Shown: positions 54,410 through 63,009 of the stretch, one piece after another
Layout: every line of letters begins with the position of its first letter
How positions within the stretch are numbered: position 1 is the stretch's first letter
Assembly: GCF_010093065.1 (NCBI RefSeq)
Contig: NZ_CP048113.1
Coordinates: forward strand, 4,960,001-5,024,000
Reading direction: 5' to 3'
Source of the DNA: Chitinophaga agri
GTDB taxonomy: Bacteria > Bacteroidota > Bacteroidia > Chitinophagales > Chitinophagaceae
Length of the DNA: 64,000 nt
Notes under the pieces: model-generated
Database searches by the model: none
Told to the model about the DNA's origin: nothing
The model's input: only the letters and a program-made list of their open reading frames with translations
Position numbers and translations under genes: made by a program

Positions 54410-55462
54410 ATGATACATGTTTCAGAATTTAAAGACTTAGCGTGTCTTTCCATCCATAAAGTGGGCAATGCCTCACAGGAGGAAGCACTGATATGCTCGC
54501 AGGAACCCCTGGAGTTAAAGGATGAAGCGATCAGTCAGTTACTACTGACCTATTTTATTCAGCCGTTCACGAACAGTGCCGAGTATTTTCGCTTTTTTCA
54601 TGAGGCTGATCTGCAATTGAATGAGATTTTTCAATATTGCCGGCGTATCTTTGAAAACAGGGACAATTTTCACGAGCAATCTGTTAATATTGCCAAACAT
54701 CTGTACAAGCACTCCACTCATCCGAAGATCAAAGGAGGAGAATTATATATTGCTTACTTTAGTAAATGTCAGGTGGATGGAGAAGACGTCGAGGCAGTCG
54801 GTATTTTTAAATCAGAGAGCAGGGACACCTACCTGAAAGTATTTCTGGCCAACGATAATTACGCGGTGGATTATGAAGATGGTATTAATATCAACAAGCT
54901 TGATAAAGGCTGTTTGATCTTCAACACCGAAGAAGAGAATGGGTACAAAGTCAGCGTCGTAGATAGTATCAGCAAACAGAATGAAGCAGTTTACTGGAAA
55001 GATGCATTCCTGCAGGTTCAACGCCGGGAGGATAGCTATCACCAGACAGAACTGGCTGTGAACATGTGCAAGAAGTTTATCAATGATAAACTCCCGGACC
55101 AGTATGAAATAAGCCGGGTGGATCAGGTAGATCTGCTGAATAGATCAGCAACCTATTTTAAAGAGAAAGAGCAGTTTGATCTGGACGATTTTGCACAGGA
55201 AGTATTAGGCAACCCCGAAGCTATCCAATCCTTTAAAGATTATAAGCAAGAGTTCCAGCAGGAGTTTCAACAGGAGTTCCCCGATGAGTTTGATATTTCA
55301 TCTCCGGCTGTAAAGAAGCAGCAGAAGGTGTTTAAGAGTGTACTGAAGCTGGACAGAAATTTTCATATTTATATACATGGTGACAGAGAGATGATAGAGC
55401 GTGGTTTTGATGAAGCAACGAATCTGTTTTACTATAAACTCATGTTTGAGAACGAAACCTGA
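54410..55462 (+). CDS. 37-kDa nucleoid-associated protein (NdpA/YejK family)
   Basis: 350 residues with the family layout: N-terminal helical part with LLLTYFIQPF and FFHEADLQLNEIF near residues 45-70, the central GGELYIAYFSKC strand near 108, LDKGCLIFN near 163 and C-terminal YIHGDREMIERGFDEATNLFYYKL. Binds DNA nonspecifically in the nucleoid. Between about residues 280 and 297 lies an internal peptide repeat with the pattern QEF-QQEF-QQEF-PDEF, an unusual low-complexity insert. No signal peptide, cytoplasmic. Confidence 0.88.
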   Translation: MIHVSEFKDLACLSIHKVGNASQEEALICSQEPLELKDEAISQLLLTYFIQPFTNSAEYFRFFHEADLQLNEIFQYCRRIFENRDNFHEQSVNIAKHLYKHSTHPKIKGGELYIAYFSKCQVDGEDVEAVGIFKSESRDTYLKVFLANDNYAVDYEDGININKLDKGCLIFNTEEENGYKVSVVDSISKQNEAVYWKDAFLQVQRREDSYHQTELAVNMCKKFINDKLPDQYEISRVDQVDLLNRSATYFKEKEQFDLDDFAQEVLGNPEAIQSFKDYKQEFQQEFQQEFPDEFDISSPAVKKQQKVFKSVLKLDRNFHIYIHGDREMIERGFDEATNLFYYKLMFENET

Positions 55463-55502
55463 TCAACTTCTTTTTTTCATAAGCAAAAACCAATTGTTAA
55501 AC

Positions 55503-55531
55503 AAAGGCTGTTCTTCCGGGCGGCCTTTTAT
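55503..55531 (+). terminator. Terminator after the nucleoid-associated protein gene
   Basis: AAAGGC (and one or two more pairs) at 55503-55510 with GCCTTT ending at 55529; loop of about 9 bases; T-rich tail. Confidence 0.6.
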
Positions 55532-55548
55532 CATTTATGTATCTGATA

Positions 55549-55586
55549 TAAATAAGAAAGGGCGCATCGTGTTACGGATGCACCCT
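55549..55586 (-). terminator. ricT terminator
   Basis: 10-bp stem with one mismatch (55559-55568 with 55577-55586); the minus-strand exit is T-rich. Confidence 0.7.
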
Positions 55587-55608
55587 CTTAATGGTATTTA
55601 ACTGATGA

Positions 55609-57039
55609 TTATTTCTGTTTCTCACGAGGTTTGGGGGGCTTATTCTGTCCACCACCACCTTGTTGTTTCGGAGCGTTCTGTTGGTTTCTATCCTGCTGCT
55701 GTGGCTTCGGACCTCCAGGTTTTTGCTCGTGCTTCTGCTTTGGAGGATGTTGCTGTTGCGGGCGTTGTTCCTGCTTAGGCTTCTGCTGTTGCTGCTGACG
55801 GCCCTCCTGTTGTTTCTGCTGCGGGCGGTTATCCTGTTTGGATTCTCCTTTCTTACCTGCGGCTTGTTGCGGCTGCGGGTCTTTCTGATCTTTCTGCTGC
55901 TTATGCTTTTGTTTCTCCTTGTCTTTATGTTTACGCTTCTGCGCAGTTTTTTCCAGTGAGCGGAGGCTTATCTGGCCTACTACATCGGCGAAGCCAAGGT
56001 CAGCTTCTTTTGGTTTGGCAGCTACTACTTCAACAGCTTTCAGGTCATCAGGTCTGATATTCTGTTTGTTGAGGTGACGGATTTCCTTCACGCGTGCAAT
56101 GGTGAGCGGATATTGTTTGCTGCTGTCGCCATAAGCGTACCACATCAGGTTTTTGAAGATATCTCTTTTCTGAAGGGTAGCTACACCGTTAACTGTTTCT
56201 ATAGAGTCTGCATCTTCAGGGAATTCCCTCAGGGCATCCAGGTAAGTATCCAGTTCATAGTTCAGGCAGCATTTCAGACGGCCACACTGACCGGAAAGTT
56301 TTGCCTGGTTGATAGACAGGTTCTGATAACGGGCAGCGGTGGTGTTCACGCTCTTGAAATCAGTAAGCCAGGTAGAACAGCAAAGTTCTCTTCCGCAGCT
56401 ACCGATACCACCTACTTTTCCGGCTTCCTGGCGGGCACCTATCTGGCGCATTTCCACCTTAACACGGAATTCACCGGCGTACAGTTTGATCAGTTCACGG
56501 AAATCCACCCTGTCATCAGCGGTGTAGAAGAAGGTCGCTTTACGGCCATCTGCCTGAATTTCTACTTCTGCAAGCTTCATTTCCAGGCCGATACTGCGGG
56601 CAATGGCCCTGGCCTTGATGAGGGCATCCTTTTCACGGGCTTTGTTATCCTGCATCCGTGCAATGTCTTCATTGGTAGCGCGGCGAAGTACTTTTTTTAC
56701 TTCGGGAGTATCTTCTACGCGTCTTTTCTTCATCTGCAATTTGACCAGTTCGCCTGTAAGGCTGATCTGTCCGATGTCGAAACCACTCACACCTTCTACT
56801 GTTACCATTTCTCCCTTATCAAGGAGCTGTTTGGTGGTGTTACGGAAAAAATCCTTCCTGCTACCGTTATTGAAGCTAACTTCTATTATATCAAATGGTG
56901 CTAAGCTATCACTCAAGGGAATATTGGCCAGCCAGTCGAATACGTTCAGCCTGTTACAGCCTCCACTACTGCATCCTCCATTACTCTTGCATCCTGACGG
57001 CTTTCCCTCTGCACCTGTACCACATCCGGCACAAGCCAT
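55609..57039 (-). CDS. ricT: PSP1-domain iron-sulfur protein (RicT-like) with Cys-rich head and Gln-rich tail
   Basis: 476 residues. Core PSP1 domain (about 60-310) with the conserved Cys groups CGRELCCSTW near 214 and CGRLKCCLNYE near 252, which in RicT/YaaT bind Fe-S clusters in the RicAFT complex that regulates RNA processing. Unlike Bacillus RicT, the protein begins with a Cys/Gly-rich head (seven Cys within the first 30 residues) and ends in about 120 residues of Gln/Lys/Pro-rich low complexity that could bind RNA or phase-separate. Downstream of holB in a leftward unit; partners ricA and ricF are not in the window. Confidence 0.9.
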   Translation of the reverse strand: MACAGCGTGAEGKPSGCKSNGGCSSGGCNRLNVFDWLANIPLSDSLAPFDIIEVSFNNGSRKDFFRNTTKQLLDKGEMVTVEGVSGFDIGQISLTGELVKLQMKKRRVEDTPEVKKVLRRATNEDIARMQDNKAREKDALIKARAIARSIGLEMKLAEVEIQADGRKATFFYTADDRVDFRELIKLYAGEFRVKVEMRQIGARQEAGKVGGIGSCGRELCCSTWLTDFKSVNTTAARYQNLSINQAKLSGQCGRLKCCLNYELDTYLDALREFPEDADSIETVNGVATLQKRDIFKNLMWYAYGDSSKQYPLTIARVKEIRHLNKQNIRPDDLKAVEVVAAKPKEADLGFADVVGQISLRSLEKTAQKRKHKDKEKQKHKQQKDQKDPQPQQAAGKKGESKQDNRPQQKQQEGRQQQQQKPKQEQRPQQQHPPKQKHEQKPGGPKPQQQDRNQQNAPKQQGGGGQNKPPKPREKQK

Positions 57040-57136
57040 ATTAATCGATTTAAATTATTAAATGAAACACATCCGGGCATTGGACCGGACGCTTAAATAT
57101 ATGTAAAAGCCCTTATTCCTTAAGGGCCGGAATAAA

Positions 57137-57144
57137 CAAAGATA
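57137..57144 (-). promoter_or_regulatory. Possible ricT promoter -7 element
   Basis: Minus strand TATCTTTG, full consensus, 98 bases before the ATG; a 7-bp hairpin (57109-57127) follows within the leader. Confidence 0.5.
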
Positions 57145-57166
57145 ACGGAAAATGCCCTTCATCGCG

Positions 57167-58306
57167 TCATAGTGCCGGAATCGGCCGCTTTTTAAAGATA
57201 TACTGAAGCTTTATGGAAAGCGCGTGGAATAACAGTTTTGCGTTTGCGTTACGTTCTATGTAGTAGCTGGCATTGTCCAGCTCCTGCATGATCTGTTCCA
57301 TCTGCTCAAGGTCGGCCAGCTTTTGCAGTTTCAGTGCAAAGTCGGTTTCTTCTTCGGAGAAGGCCAGCTGACTTCTGTCTATATATTTTAGTCGCAGGGT
57401 ATGTTCCAGCAGGTTAATAAAGTACCGGAGGAACTGTTTCTGGTTTTCACGGCCCATCTTGGCGCTCGCTATACCTTCTATCCATCCCTGAAGTCCTACA
57501 CGGTTGCCCGTAAATATATAGTTGAGCCAGTTGCGTAACAGCTCATGATAGTCATCATCTGAGTGCTGCAGCATATACAGGGCCTCCCTGTAATTGCCGG
57601 AAGCAATGGTCGCAGCCTGTCGTGCTTTGGCTGCCGGTATCTTGGCCCGGTTCACCAGCGCGTCCACGATCACTTCCTTCGGGAGCGGATTCACTTTGAT
57701 AAGATGTGTACGGGAGAGGATGGTGGCCAGTATCTGTTCCTGATTTTCCGCGATCAGCAGAAAAATGGTGTTAGCTGGCGGTTCCTCTATCAGCTTCAGG
57801 AGCCTGTTACCTTCGTTGCCGAGGTATTCAGGCATCCACATCAGCAGTATCTTATAAGTGCTTTCGAAGCTCTTCAGACTCAGTTTGCGGATGATGTCCT
57901 GGCATTCCATCGCCGTGATATTTCCCTGTTTGTTCTCAGCACCTATGAACTGTAACCAGTCATATGCATTCCCATAGGGATGCGTATCTACAAACTCGCG
58001 CCATTCAGACGCATAGTCAGAGCTGATCGGTTTATCGCCCGGTTTACGGGGGATGACCGGATAAGAGAAGTGAATATCAGGGTGAATGTACTTACCTGCT
58101 TTTACACATGCCAGACATTGCCCGCAGGCGCCATCAGGCTGTTTGTTCTCGCAGACCAGGTATTGCGCAAATGCAAGTCCCAGCGGTAATCCTCCGGTTC
58201 CCTCAGGTGCCAGTATAATATTAGCGTGACTGAGCCGGTTATTCTCCGTGGACCTGATTAACTGTTGTTGTATCCCTTCCTGACCTATGACATTCGAAAA
58301 AAGCAT
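57167..58306 (-). CDS. holB: DNA polymerase III subunit delta-prime
   Basis: 379 residues. AAA+ clamp-loader fold starting VIGQEGIQQQL, with a zinc-module Cys set (CENKQ-x4-CGQC-x2-C, residues about 50-65) as in HolB. The P-loop reads APEGTGG, lacking the Lys of a functional Walker A, as in E. coli delta-prime, which is the stator of the loader. LLKLIEEPPANTIFLLI near residue 165 and SRTHLIK (an arginine-finger region) fit. Between the glutathione peroxidase gene (9 bases) and ricT. Confidence 0.92.
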   Translation of the reverse strand: MLFSNVIGQEGIQQQLIRSTENNRLSHANIILAPEGTGGLPLGLAFAQYLVCENKQPDGACGQCLACVKAGKYIHPDIHFSYPVIPRKPGDKPISSDYASEWREFVDTHPYGNAYDWLQFIGAENKQGNITAMECQDIIRKLSLKSFESTYKILLMWMPEYLGNEGNRLLKLIEEPPANTIFLLIAENQEQILATILSRTHLIKVNPLPKEVIVDALVNRAKIPAAKARQAATIASGNYREALYMLQHSDDDYHELLRNWLNYIFTGNRVGLQGWIEGIASAKMGRENQKQFLRYFINLLEHTLRLKYIDRSQLAFSEEETDFALKLQKLADLEQMEQIMQELDNASYYIERNANAKLLFHALSIKLQYIFKKRPIPAL

Positions 58307-58315
58307 GGGCGCAAA

Positions 58316-58849
58316 TTAGTATTTCTTTTCTATCGCGGCCGTTACTTCAGGGGAAAGCGGTTGTGTTTTAGGTGAGAATACGGCCACCAGATTACCTTTT
58401 TCATCCAGCAGGTATTTCTGAAAATTCCATTGTACTTCAGCTGGTTCGAAATGTTTGGCTTTACTTTCTGTGGCCAGCCATTTATAGATCGGGTGAATGT
58501 CGTCACCTTTTACGGAGATCTTTGCCGCCATCGGGAAGGTTACCGCATATTTCTTGGAGCAGAACTCTTTAATCTCTGCATTGGAGCCTGGTTCCTGCTG
58601 ACCGAAGTTGTTGGCCGGGAAACCGATGATCACCAGGTTCTTTTCGTATTTCTTATAGAGTTTTTCTAATTCAGCGTACTGAGGGGTATTACCGCACATA
58701 GAAGCAGTGTTCACGATCAGGATCTTCTTTCCTTTGTAATCAGAGAAGTTGATCTTACCTCCATCTACAGATTCAACCTTGAAATCATATATAGCGCCTC
58801 CTTTCATAAATAAGAGCATTGATATTAATAGTGTCTTCAGCATCATCAT
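58316..58849 (-). CDS. Glutathione peroxidase-like thiol peroxidase
   Basis: 177 residues. Peroxidatic Cys52 in NTASMCG, Gln in FPANNFGQQEPG and Trp-Asn in QWNFQKYL form the catalytic tetrad. The protein starts with a hydrophobic segment (4-20) that may be a signal or anchor, with MMM as alternative starts. In bacteria lacking glutathione such enzymes usually run on thioredoxin. Reduces peroxides. First gene of the leftward unit GPx-holB-ricT. Confidence 0.93.
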   Translation of the reverse strand: MMMLKTLLISMLLFMKGGAIYDFKVESVDGGKINFSDYKGKKILIVNTASMCGNTPQYAELEKLYKKYEKNLVIIGFPANNFGQQEPGSNAEIKEFCSKKYAVTFPMAAKISVKGDDIHPIYKWLATESKAKHFEPAEVQWNFQKYLLDEKGNLVAVFSPKTQPLSPEVTAAIEKKY

Positions 58850-58951
58850 ATAAATAAATTTAATTGTAGTGTGATTATAAATGTGTGAGCAGATAAAATT
58901 AAGTAAAATATTGTATATAAGGTGTTAATGATAGACGGCAGCCCGTTTCTT

Positions 58952-59638
58952 TCAATGGCGGGAGTAAGCCAGTGTGCAAACACTTACACGGGCGCCTGCA
59001 TTTATCAGCAACCGGCTGCAGGCTTCAATGGTCGCGCCGGTGGTGATCACATCATCTACCAGTAGTACATGCCTGTCTTTCAGGTCTGTGTCGTGCTGCA
59101 GCGAAAAGCTTGCGGATACATTTTCCCAGCGTAACAGCCTGCCCTTACTTGTTTGGGAAGAGGAGTGGTGATTACGGGTAAGGACATCGAATACAGGTTG
59201 CCGGGTAACGGCGTTAATGCCGCTGGCTAATACGGCCGCCTGATTATAACCACGTTGCCGCATTTTGGAAGGATGTATAGGTACAGGTACTACACAGTCG
59301 GTTTCGTATAGCCAATGGCTTTGCTGTAACGCAAGTCCCATCTGCCTTCCCAGATGCGCAGCAATATCTTCCCGTTGTTTGTATTTGAACTGATAAATGA
59401 GTTGTTGCAGGAGAGATCCTTTCCGGTAGTAACAGGTGGCCGTGGCATGTGCGACGGGCGTTCTTCCCATAAAGATCTTTTCCACCGGATTACCGGTAAT
59501 ATGCTGAAAGCCGGTAAAAGGCAATCGCCTGTGGCAACGCAGGCAAAGGATAGCTTCTGTTTGGGTTAACTCCATACTGCAACCTTCACAGGTATGCGGA
59601 AAGAACAAATGGAGTAGTGAGGATAACAGGCTTTTCAT
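58952..59638 (-). CDS. ComF-family amidophosphoribosyltransferase-like protein
   Basis: 228 residues. Double-zinc-finger Cys pattern CEGC-CLRC near residues 17-35, then a phosphoribosyltransferase fold with the PRPP loop VLLVDDVITTGATIEAC near 190. ComF proteins act in DNA uptake and recombination, and in Bacillus interact with ComFA and the uptake machinery. Located 54 bases after radA, another recombination gene, and on the same strand. Its ATG (59638) lies in one arm of a perfect 15-bp inverted repeat, so translation may be controlled by RNA structure. Confidence 0.92.
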   Translation of the reverse strand: MKSLLSSLLHLFFPHTCEGCSMELTQTEAILCLRCHRRLPFTGFQHITGNPVEKIFMGRTPVAHATATCYYRKGSLLQQLIYQFKYKQREDIAAHLGRQMGLALQQSHWLYETDCVVPVPIHPSKMRQRGYNQAAVLASGINAVTRQPVFDVLTRNHHSSSQTSKGRLLRWENVSASFSLQHDTDLKDRHVLLVDDVITTGATIEACSRLLINAGARVSVCTLAYSRH

Positions 59639-59681
59639 TATGATATGGATCAGGTTTACCCTGAAAATAATGAAAAGCCTG
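59627..59681 (-). promoter_or_regulatory. Hairpin occluding the comF start codon
   Basis: Perfect 15-bp arms 59667-59681 and 59627-59641; 25-base loop with an inner 5-bp stem. On the minus strand the 3' arm contains ATGAAAAGCCTG, the first four comF codons. No T-run follows. Confidence 0.7.
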
Positions 59682-59692
59682 CATCCTGAAAA

Positions 59693-61063
59693 TTAAAACA
59701 GTCCGCGGTAGACTTCATCTACTCTTCCTACCGGCACGACTTCTATATTAAACTTACTGATGTCCGTACCTTTCTTATTGTAGCGGCTGATGAATATCTT
59801 TTCAAAGCCCAGTTTCTCCGCTTCCGCCACACGTTGTTCTATTCGGTTCACAGCGCGGATCTCACCACTCAGGCCAACTTCCCCTGCGAAGCAAATTTTA
59901 CTGCTGATCGGAATGTCTTCATAAGAGGAGAGAAGAGAACATAAAACAGCCAGGTCAATAGAAGGGTCTTCTACGCGTATACCACCGGCAATGTTCAGGA
60001 AGACATCTTTCACACCGAAGTGGAAGCCACCCCGTTTTTCCAGTACGGCGAGCAGCAGTTGCAATCTGCGCAGGTCAAACCCGGTAGCTGTACGTTGCGG
60101 TGTACCGTAAACGGATTGAGTAACGAGCGCCTGTACTTCCACCAGCATAGGGCGCAGTCCTTCTATTGTGGCAGCAATGGCCACACCACTCAGCTGATCT
60201 TCACGTTGTGAGATGAGTATTTCGGAAGGATTGGTGACCTGTCTTAAACCACCGCCTGTCATTTCATAAATACCCAGTTCCGCCGTAGAGCCGAAGCGGT
60301 TTTTAATGGTACGGAGGATGCGGTAAGCGTAGTGCTGATCGCCTTCAAACTGGAGAACAGTGTCAACCATATGTTCCAGTATTTTCGGACCGGCGATGGA
60401 GCCATCTTTGGTAATATGACCGATCAGGAATACAGGCGTGTGACTTTCTTTAGCAAAGCGTTGCAGTTCAGCAGTAGTTTCTCTGATCTGTGATACGCTG
60501 CCAGGTGCAGATTCAATAAAAGGAGATTGCAGCGTCTGAATAGAGTCAACGATAACGAGTTGCGGACGTAGTTTTTTTATCTCCTGGAAGATGGTCTGGG
60601 TAGATGTTTCAGTAAGGAGATAGAACAGGTCATTTTTTACCTGTAATCTGTCTGCCCGCATTTTTATCTGCTGAGCACTTTCTTCTCCACTTATATATAA
60701 TGTAGTGATGTCTTTCAGTTGCAATGCATTCTGCAGGAAGAGCGTACTCTTACCGATACCGGGTTCACCACCTACGAGTACGAGAGAGCCGGGTACTATA
60801 CCGCCACCTAATACACGGTTCAGTTCTACATCAGGTGTCAGTAATCGTTCTTCAGCAGTGGTACTGACTTCAGAGAGATTCACGATATTATCTGATCTGC
60901 CGTTTTCTTTCTCAGGTTGCCAGTTTGTATTACGTAGAGGGATATCTTTTTGTACTTTCTCTTCGACGAATGTATTCCATTGACCACAACTTGGACATTT
61001 ACCAGCCCACTTGGCTGATTCATATCCACAATTCTGACAGAAGAAGGCAGTTTTAATTTTCAT
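59693..61063 (-). CDS. radA: DNA repair protein RadA
   Basis: 456 residues. Zinc finger CQNCG-CPSCG (residues 9-27), Walker A GEPGIGKST near 95-103, the RadA-specific KNRFGST motif near 254, and a Lon-like C-terminal domain. It promotes branch migration and D-loop extension in recombination, helicase-like, with RecA. Start ATG at 61063 with a -7 element 4 bases upstream. Followed by comF, which supports a recombination/competence unit. Confidence 0.97.
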   Translation of the reverse strand: MKIKTAFFCQNCGYESAKWAGKCPSCGQWNTFVEEKVQKDIPLRNTNWQPEKENGRSDNIVNLSEVSTTAEERLLTPDVELNRVLGGGIVPGSLVLVGGEPGIGKSTLFLQNALQLKDITTLYISGEESAQQIKMRADRLQVKNDLFYLLTETSTQTIFQEIKKLRPQLVIVDSIQTLQSPFIESAPGSVSQIRETTAELQRFAKESHTPVFLIGHITKDGSIAGPKILEHMVDTVLQFEGDQHYAYRILRTIKNRFGSTAELGIYEMTGGGLRQVTNPSEILISQREDQLSGVAIAATIEGLRPMLVEVQALVTQSVYGTPQRTATGFDLRRLQLLLAVLEKRGGFHFGVKDVFLNIAGGIRVEDPSIDLAVLCSLLSSYEDIPISSKICFAGEVGLSGEIRAVNRIEQRVAEAEKLGFEKIFISRYNKKGTDISKFNIEVVPVGRVDEVYRGLF

Positions 61064-61067
61064 GCAA

Positions 61068-61075
61068 CAAATTTA
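61068..61075 (-). promoter_or_regulatory. radA promoter -7 element
   Basis: Minus strand TAAATTTG, full consensus, 4 bases before the ATG. Confidence 0.55.
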
Positions 61076-61741
61076 AAACGGAAATATCCGGTCTGGTGAA
61101 AACAAAAATAAAAACGGATGTAAAGATGATGTATAAAATCGTTGTTATAAAAGTGAAGTGTACAAAATGGATGTATTCAAAAAATGAGAAAATAAAAAGG
61201 ATGAGTCAGTGAATTAAAAATGGAAGAAATGGATGTGTGAAACGTTAAAATTTTGTGGAAGTGATAGGTGTATAAAAACGGGTAAAAAAGAAAAGAGCCA
61301 ACAGAAATTTCTGCTGACTCTTTCTACTTACTAACCCATTAAATTCACGTCTAAATTACTAAATGGCTACAGAATAAAAAAGTTTATTTAATTGATGTGA
61401 ATAACTTTTGACGACTTTTCATAATGTGACAGATCTGCCACCATAGCACGTTTCAGCCGGCAAAGGCATCCAATTATACTTTCATTAAAAGGGCGTAAAA
61501 GGTTGATAAATAGGAATGATGCCGTCATAATTTATATATGAAAAACGGGTCATAAAAACATTAATTATATCTGTCATATCGGCGTATTTGAGGCATTAAA
61601 TCTATGGCGAGCGACATATTGACAGTGTTAAATTTCCTCTTTGTCAGGTACAAGGAAGGTTATACCGGGCTAATTCTTAAGGAAATCCTAAATCCGGTTT
61701 TAAGGGGGTGTTTGGATGGTAATTTGATGAATAGTTACCAG

Positions 61742-61749
61742 TAATTTTG
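61742..61749 (+). promoter_or_regulatory. Zn metallopeptidase promoter -7 element
   Basis: TAATTTTG, full consensus; TTTG at 61723-61726 may be the -33 box (15-base spacer). Confidence 0.6.
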
Positions 61750-61774
61750 TACTGATTAAAACTACAATTCAATT

Positions 61775-62464
61775 ATGACACCTGGTTTTTTTATCATATC
61801 ACTCATTTTCTTAGGGATCAGCCTGTTAGTAAGCTGGCGACTGAAGAGTAAGTTTTCGGAATATAGTGCGATACCGACCGCATCCGGCCTGACCGGTAAG
61901 CAAATTGCGGAGAAGATGTTGAAAGACAATGGTATATATGATGTACAGGTGGTTTCGGTGGACGGATTTCTGTCCGATCACTATGACCCGGGCAATAAGA
62001 CGGTAAATCTGAGTCCGGAAGTCTACTCCGGTGCCAATGTGGCTGCCGCAGCTGTAGCGGCCCATGAATGCGGACACGCAGTGCAGCATGCCAGGTCTTA
62101 TCAGTGGCTGAATTTGCGCTCTAAGCTGGTTCCTGCCGTACAGTTCAGTTCGAACCTGGTGCAGTGGGTGCTAATCGGCGGTATTTTACTGATCAAGGTA
62201 TTCCCGACCCTGTTGCTGGCGGGTGTGATCCTTTTCGCCGTAACCACCATATTTTCCCTGGTAACATTACCTGTTGAGTTTGATGCTTCCCGTAGGGCGC
62301 TTGCCTGGTTGGATAATACCAATCTTATGCGTAAGGAAGAACATGACAAAGCAAAAGATGCTTTGTGGTGGGCAGCAATGACTTATGTAGTGGCGGCGAT
62401 TTCGTCTGTAGTGACTTTATTGCACTACCTGATGATCTATATGGGTGCAAGGAGCAGAGACTAA
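61775..62464 (+). CDS. YugP-type zinc membrane metallopeptidase
   Basis: 229 residues. N-terminal membrane segment 3-23, zinc motif HECGH in AAHECGHAVQH near residue 95, two membrane segments about 120-170, a downstream Glu/Asp-rich FDASRRALAW block near 170 (third ligand region) and a final membrane segment about 195-222. This is the Zn_peptidase_2 (YugP) family of inner-membrane proteases with unknown substrates. Monocistronic with its own terminator. Confidence 0.92.
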   Translation: MTPGFFIISLIFLGISLLVSWRLKSKFSEYSAIPTASGLTGKQIAEKMLKDNGIYDVQVVSVDGFLSDHYDPGNKTVNLSPEVYSGANVAAAAVAAHECGHAVQHARSYQWLNLRSKLVPAVQFSSNLVQWVLIGGILLIKVFPTLLLAGVILFAVTTIFSLVTLPVEFDASRRALAWLDNTNLMRKEEHDKAKDALWWAAMTYVVAAISSVVTLLHYLMIYMGARSRD

Positions 62465-62490
62465 ACATAATCATCTGTTAATCAATATGG

Positions 62491-62522
62491 AAGGTCGGAA
62501 AGTTTATTTTCCGGCCTTTTTT
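62491..62522 (+). terminator. Terminator of the Zn metallopeptidase
   Basis: 11-bp stem with one G-T pair (62491-62501 with 62508-62518) and T6. Confidence 0.85.
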
Positions 62523-62587
62523 ATGCCAACATGGCGTTGCATTTTCCGGGGTTTATCTGCTTTATTAGCTATTAATAAATATTAGTG

Positions 62588-62655
62588 AGGTAAGCTTTCA
62601 CCTACGTTTCTCCTACGTCTTAAAACGTAGGAGAAACGTAGGTGAAAGCTTACCT
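62588..62655. repeat. 68-base perfect hairpin, 31-bp arms
   Basis: Arms 62588-62618 and 62625-62655 are perfectly complementary, loop CTTAAA. Each arm contains CCTACGT twice (period 11). No T-run directly follows on the plus strand. Confidence 0.85.
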
Positions 62656-62917
62656 GGAACTATACGATACTAAGGGTAAGCAGGTAAACGTGATTGCACC
62701 TGGGTGGAGGTAGGGGCTTTTTTAGTGGGAGTGGGGTAAGGATATAGGTGGAGGTATTGACTTATTGTATAAAGTACATATGCGTTATACGTTGATTTAT
62801 AGTTTAAATTTCGTCCCTGCTAAATATCGGCGTCAGGTGTTAATAACTCTTAGTCAAAAATTTTATTGAAAATCAATTAATTGTAAAGGTGTTGTTCAAA
62901 AAAGAACCCAAATTGTA

Positions 62918-62947
62918 TTGTTATTTGAAATAAGAGATTTAGCTTTG
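62918..62947 (+). promoter_or_regulatory. rplM-rpsI promoter
   Basis: TTG (62918-62920), 19-base spacer, TAGCTTTG (62940-62947): ideal Bacteroidota promoter. The leader to ATG is about 55 bases. Confidence 0.8.
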
Positions 62948-63009
62948 CACTCCCAATTTGTTTGGGATTATTATATCAAGACGTAGACACTTTATTATAA
63001 TATAATATA

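Larger units (their letters stand above)
61064..61774. other. 711-base AT-rich divergent intergenic region
   Basis: Contains the radA -7 element (61068-61075), a strongly C-poor tract (61141-61290), a hairpin (61292-61324) built on CAGAAATTTCTG followed by T-rich bases, and at the right end the peptidase promoter. No open frame with support. Confidence 0.7.
62465..63009. other. 545-base gene-free region before the ribosomal operon
   Basis: Contains the peptidase terminator, a 68-base perfect hairpin, and the rplM promoter. The remaining part is AT-rich and shows no open frame. Confidence 0.75.

Noticed and set aside
57167..58306. HolB with a broken P-loop as a novelty
   Set aside because: The delta-prime subunit commonly lacks a functional Walker A, so it is expected.
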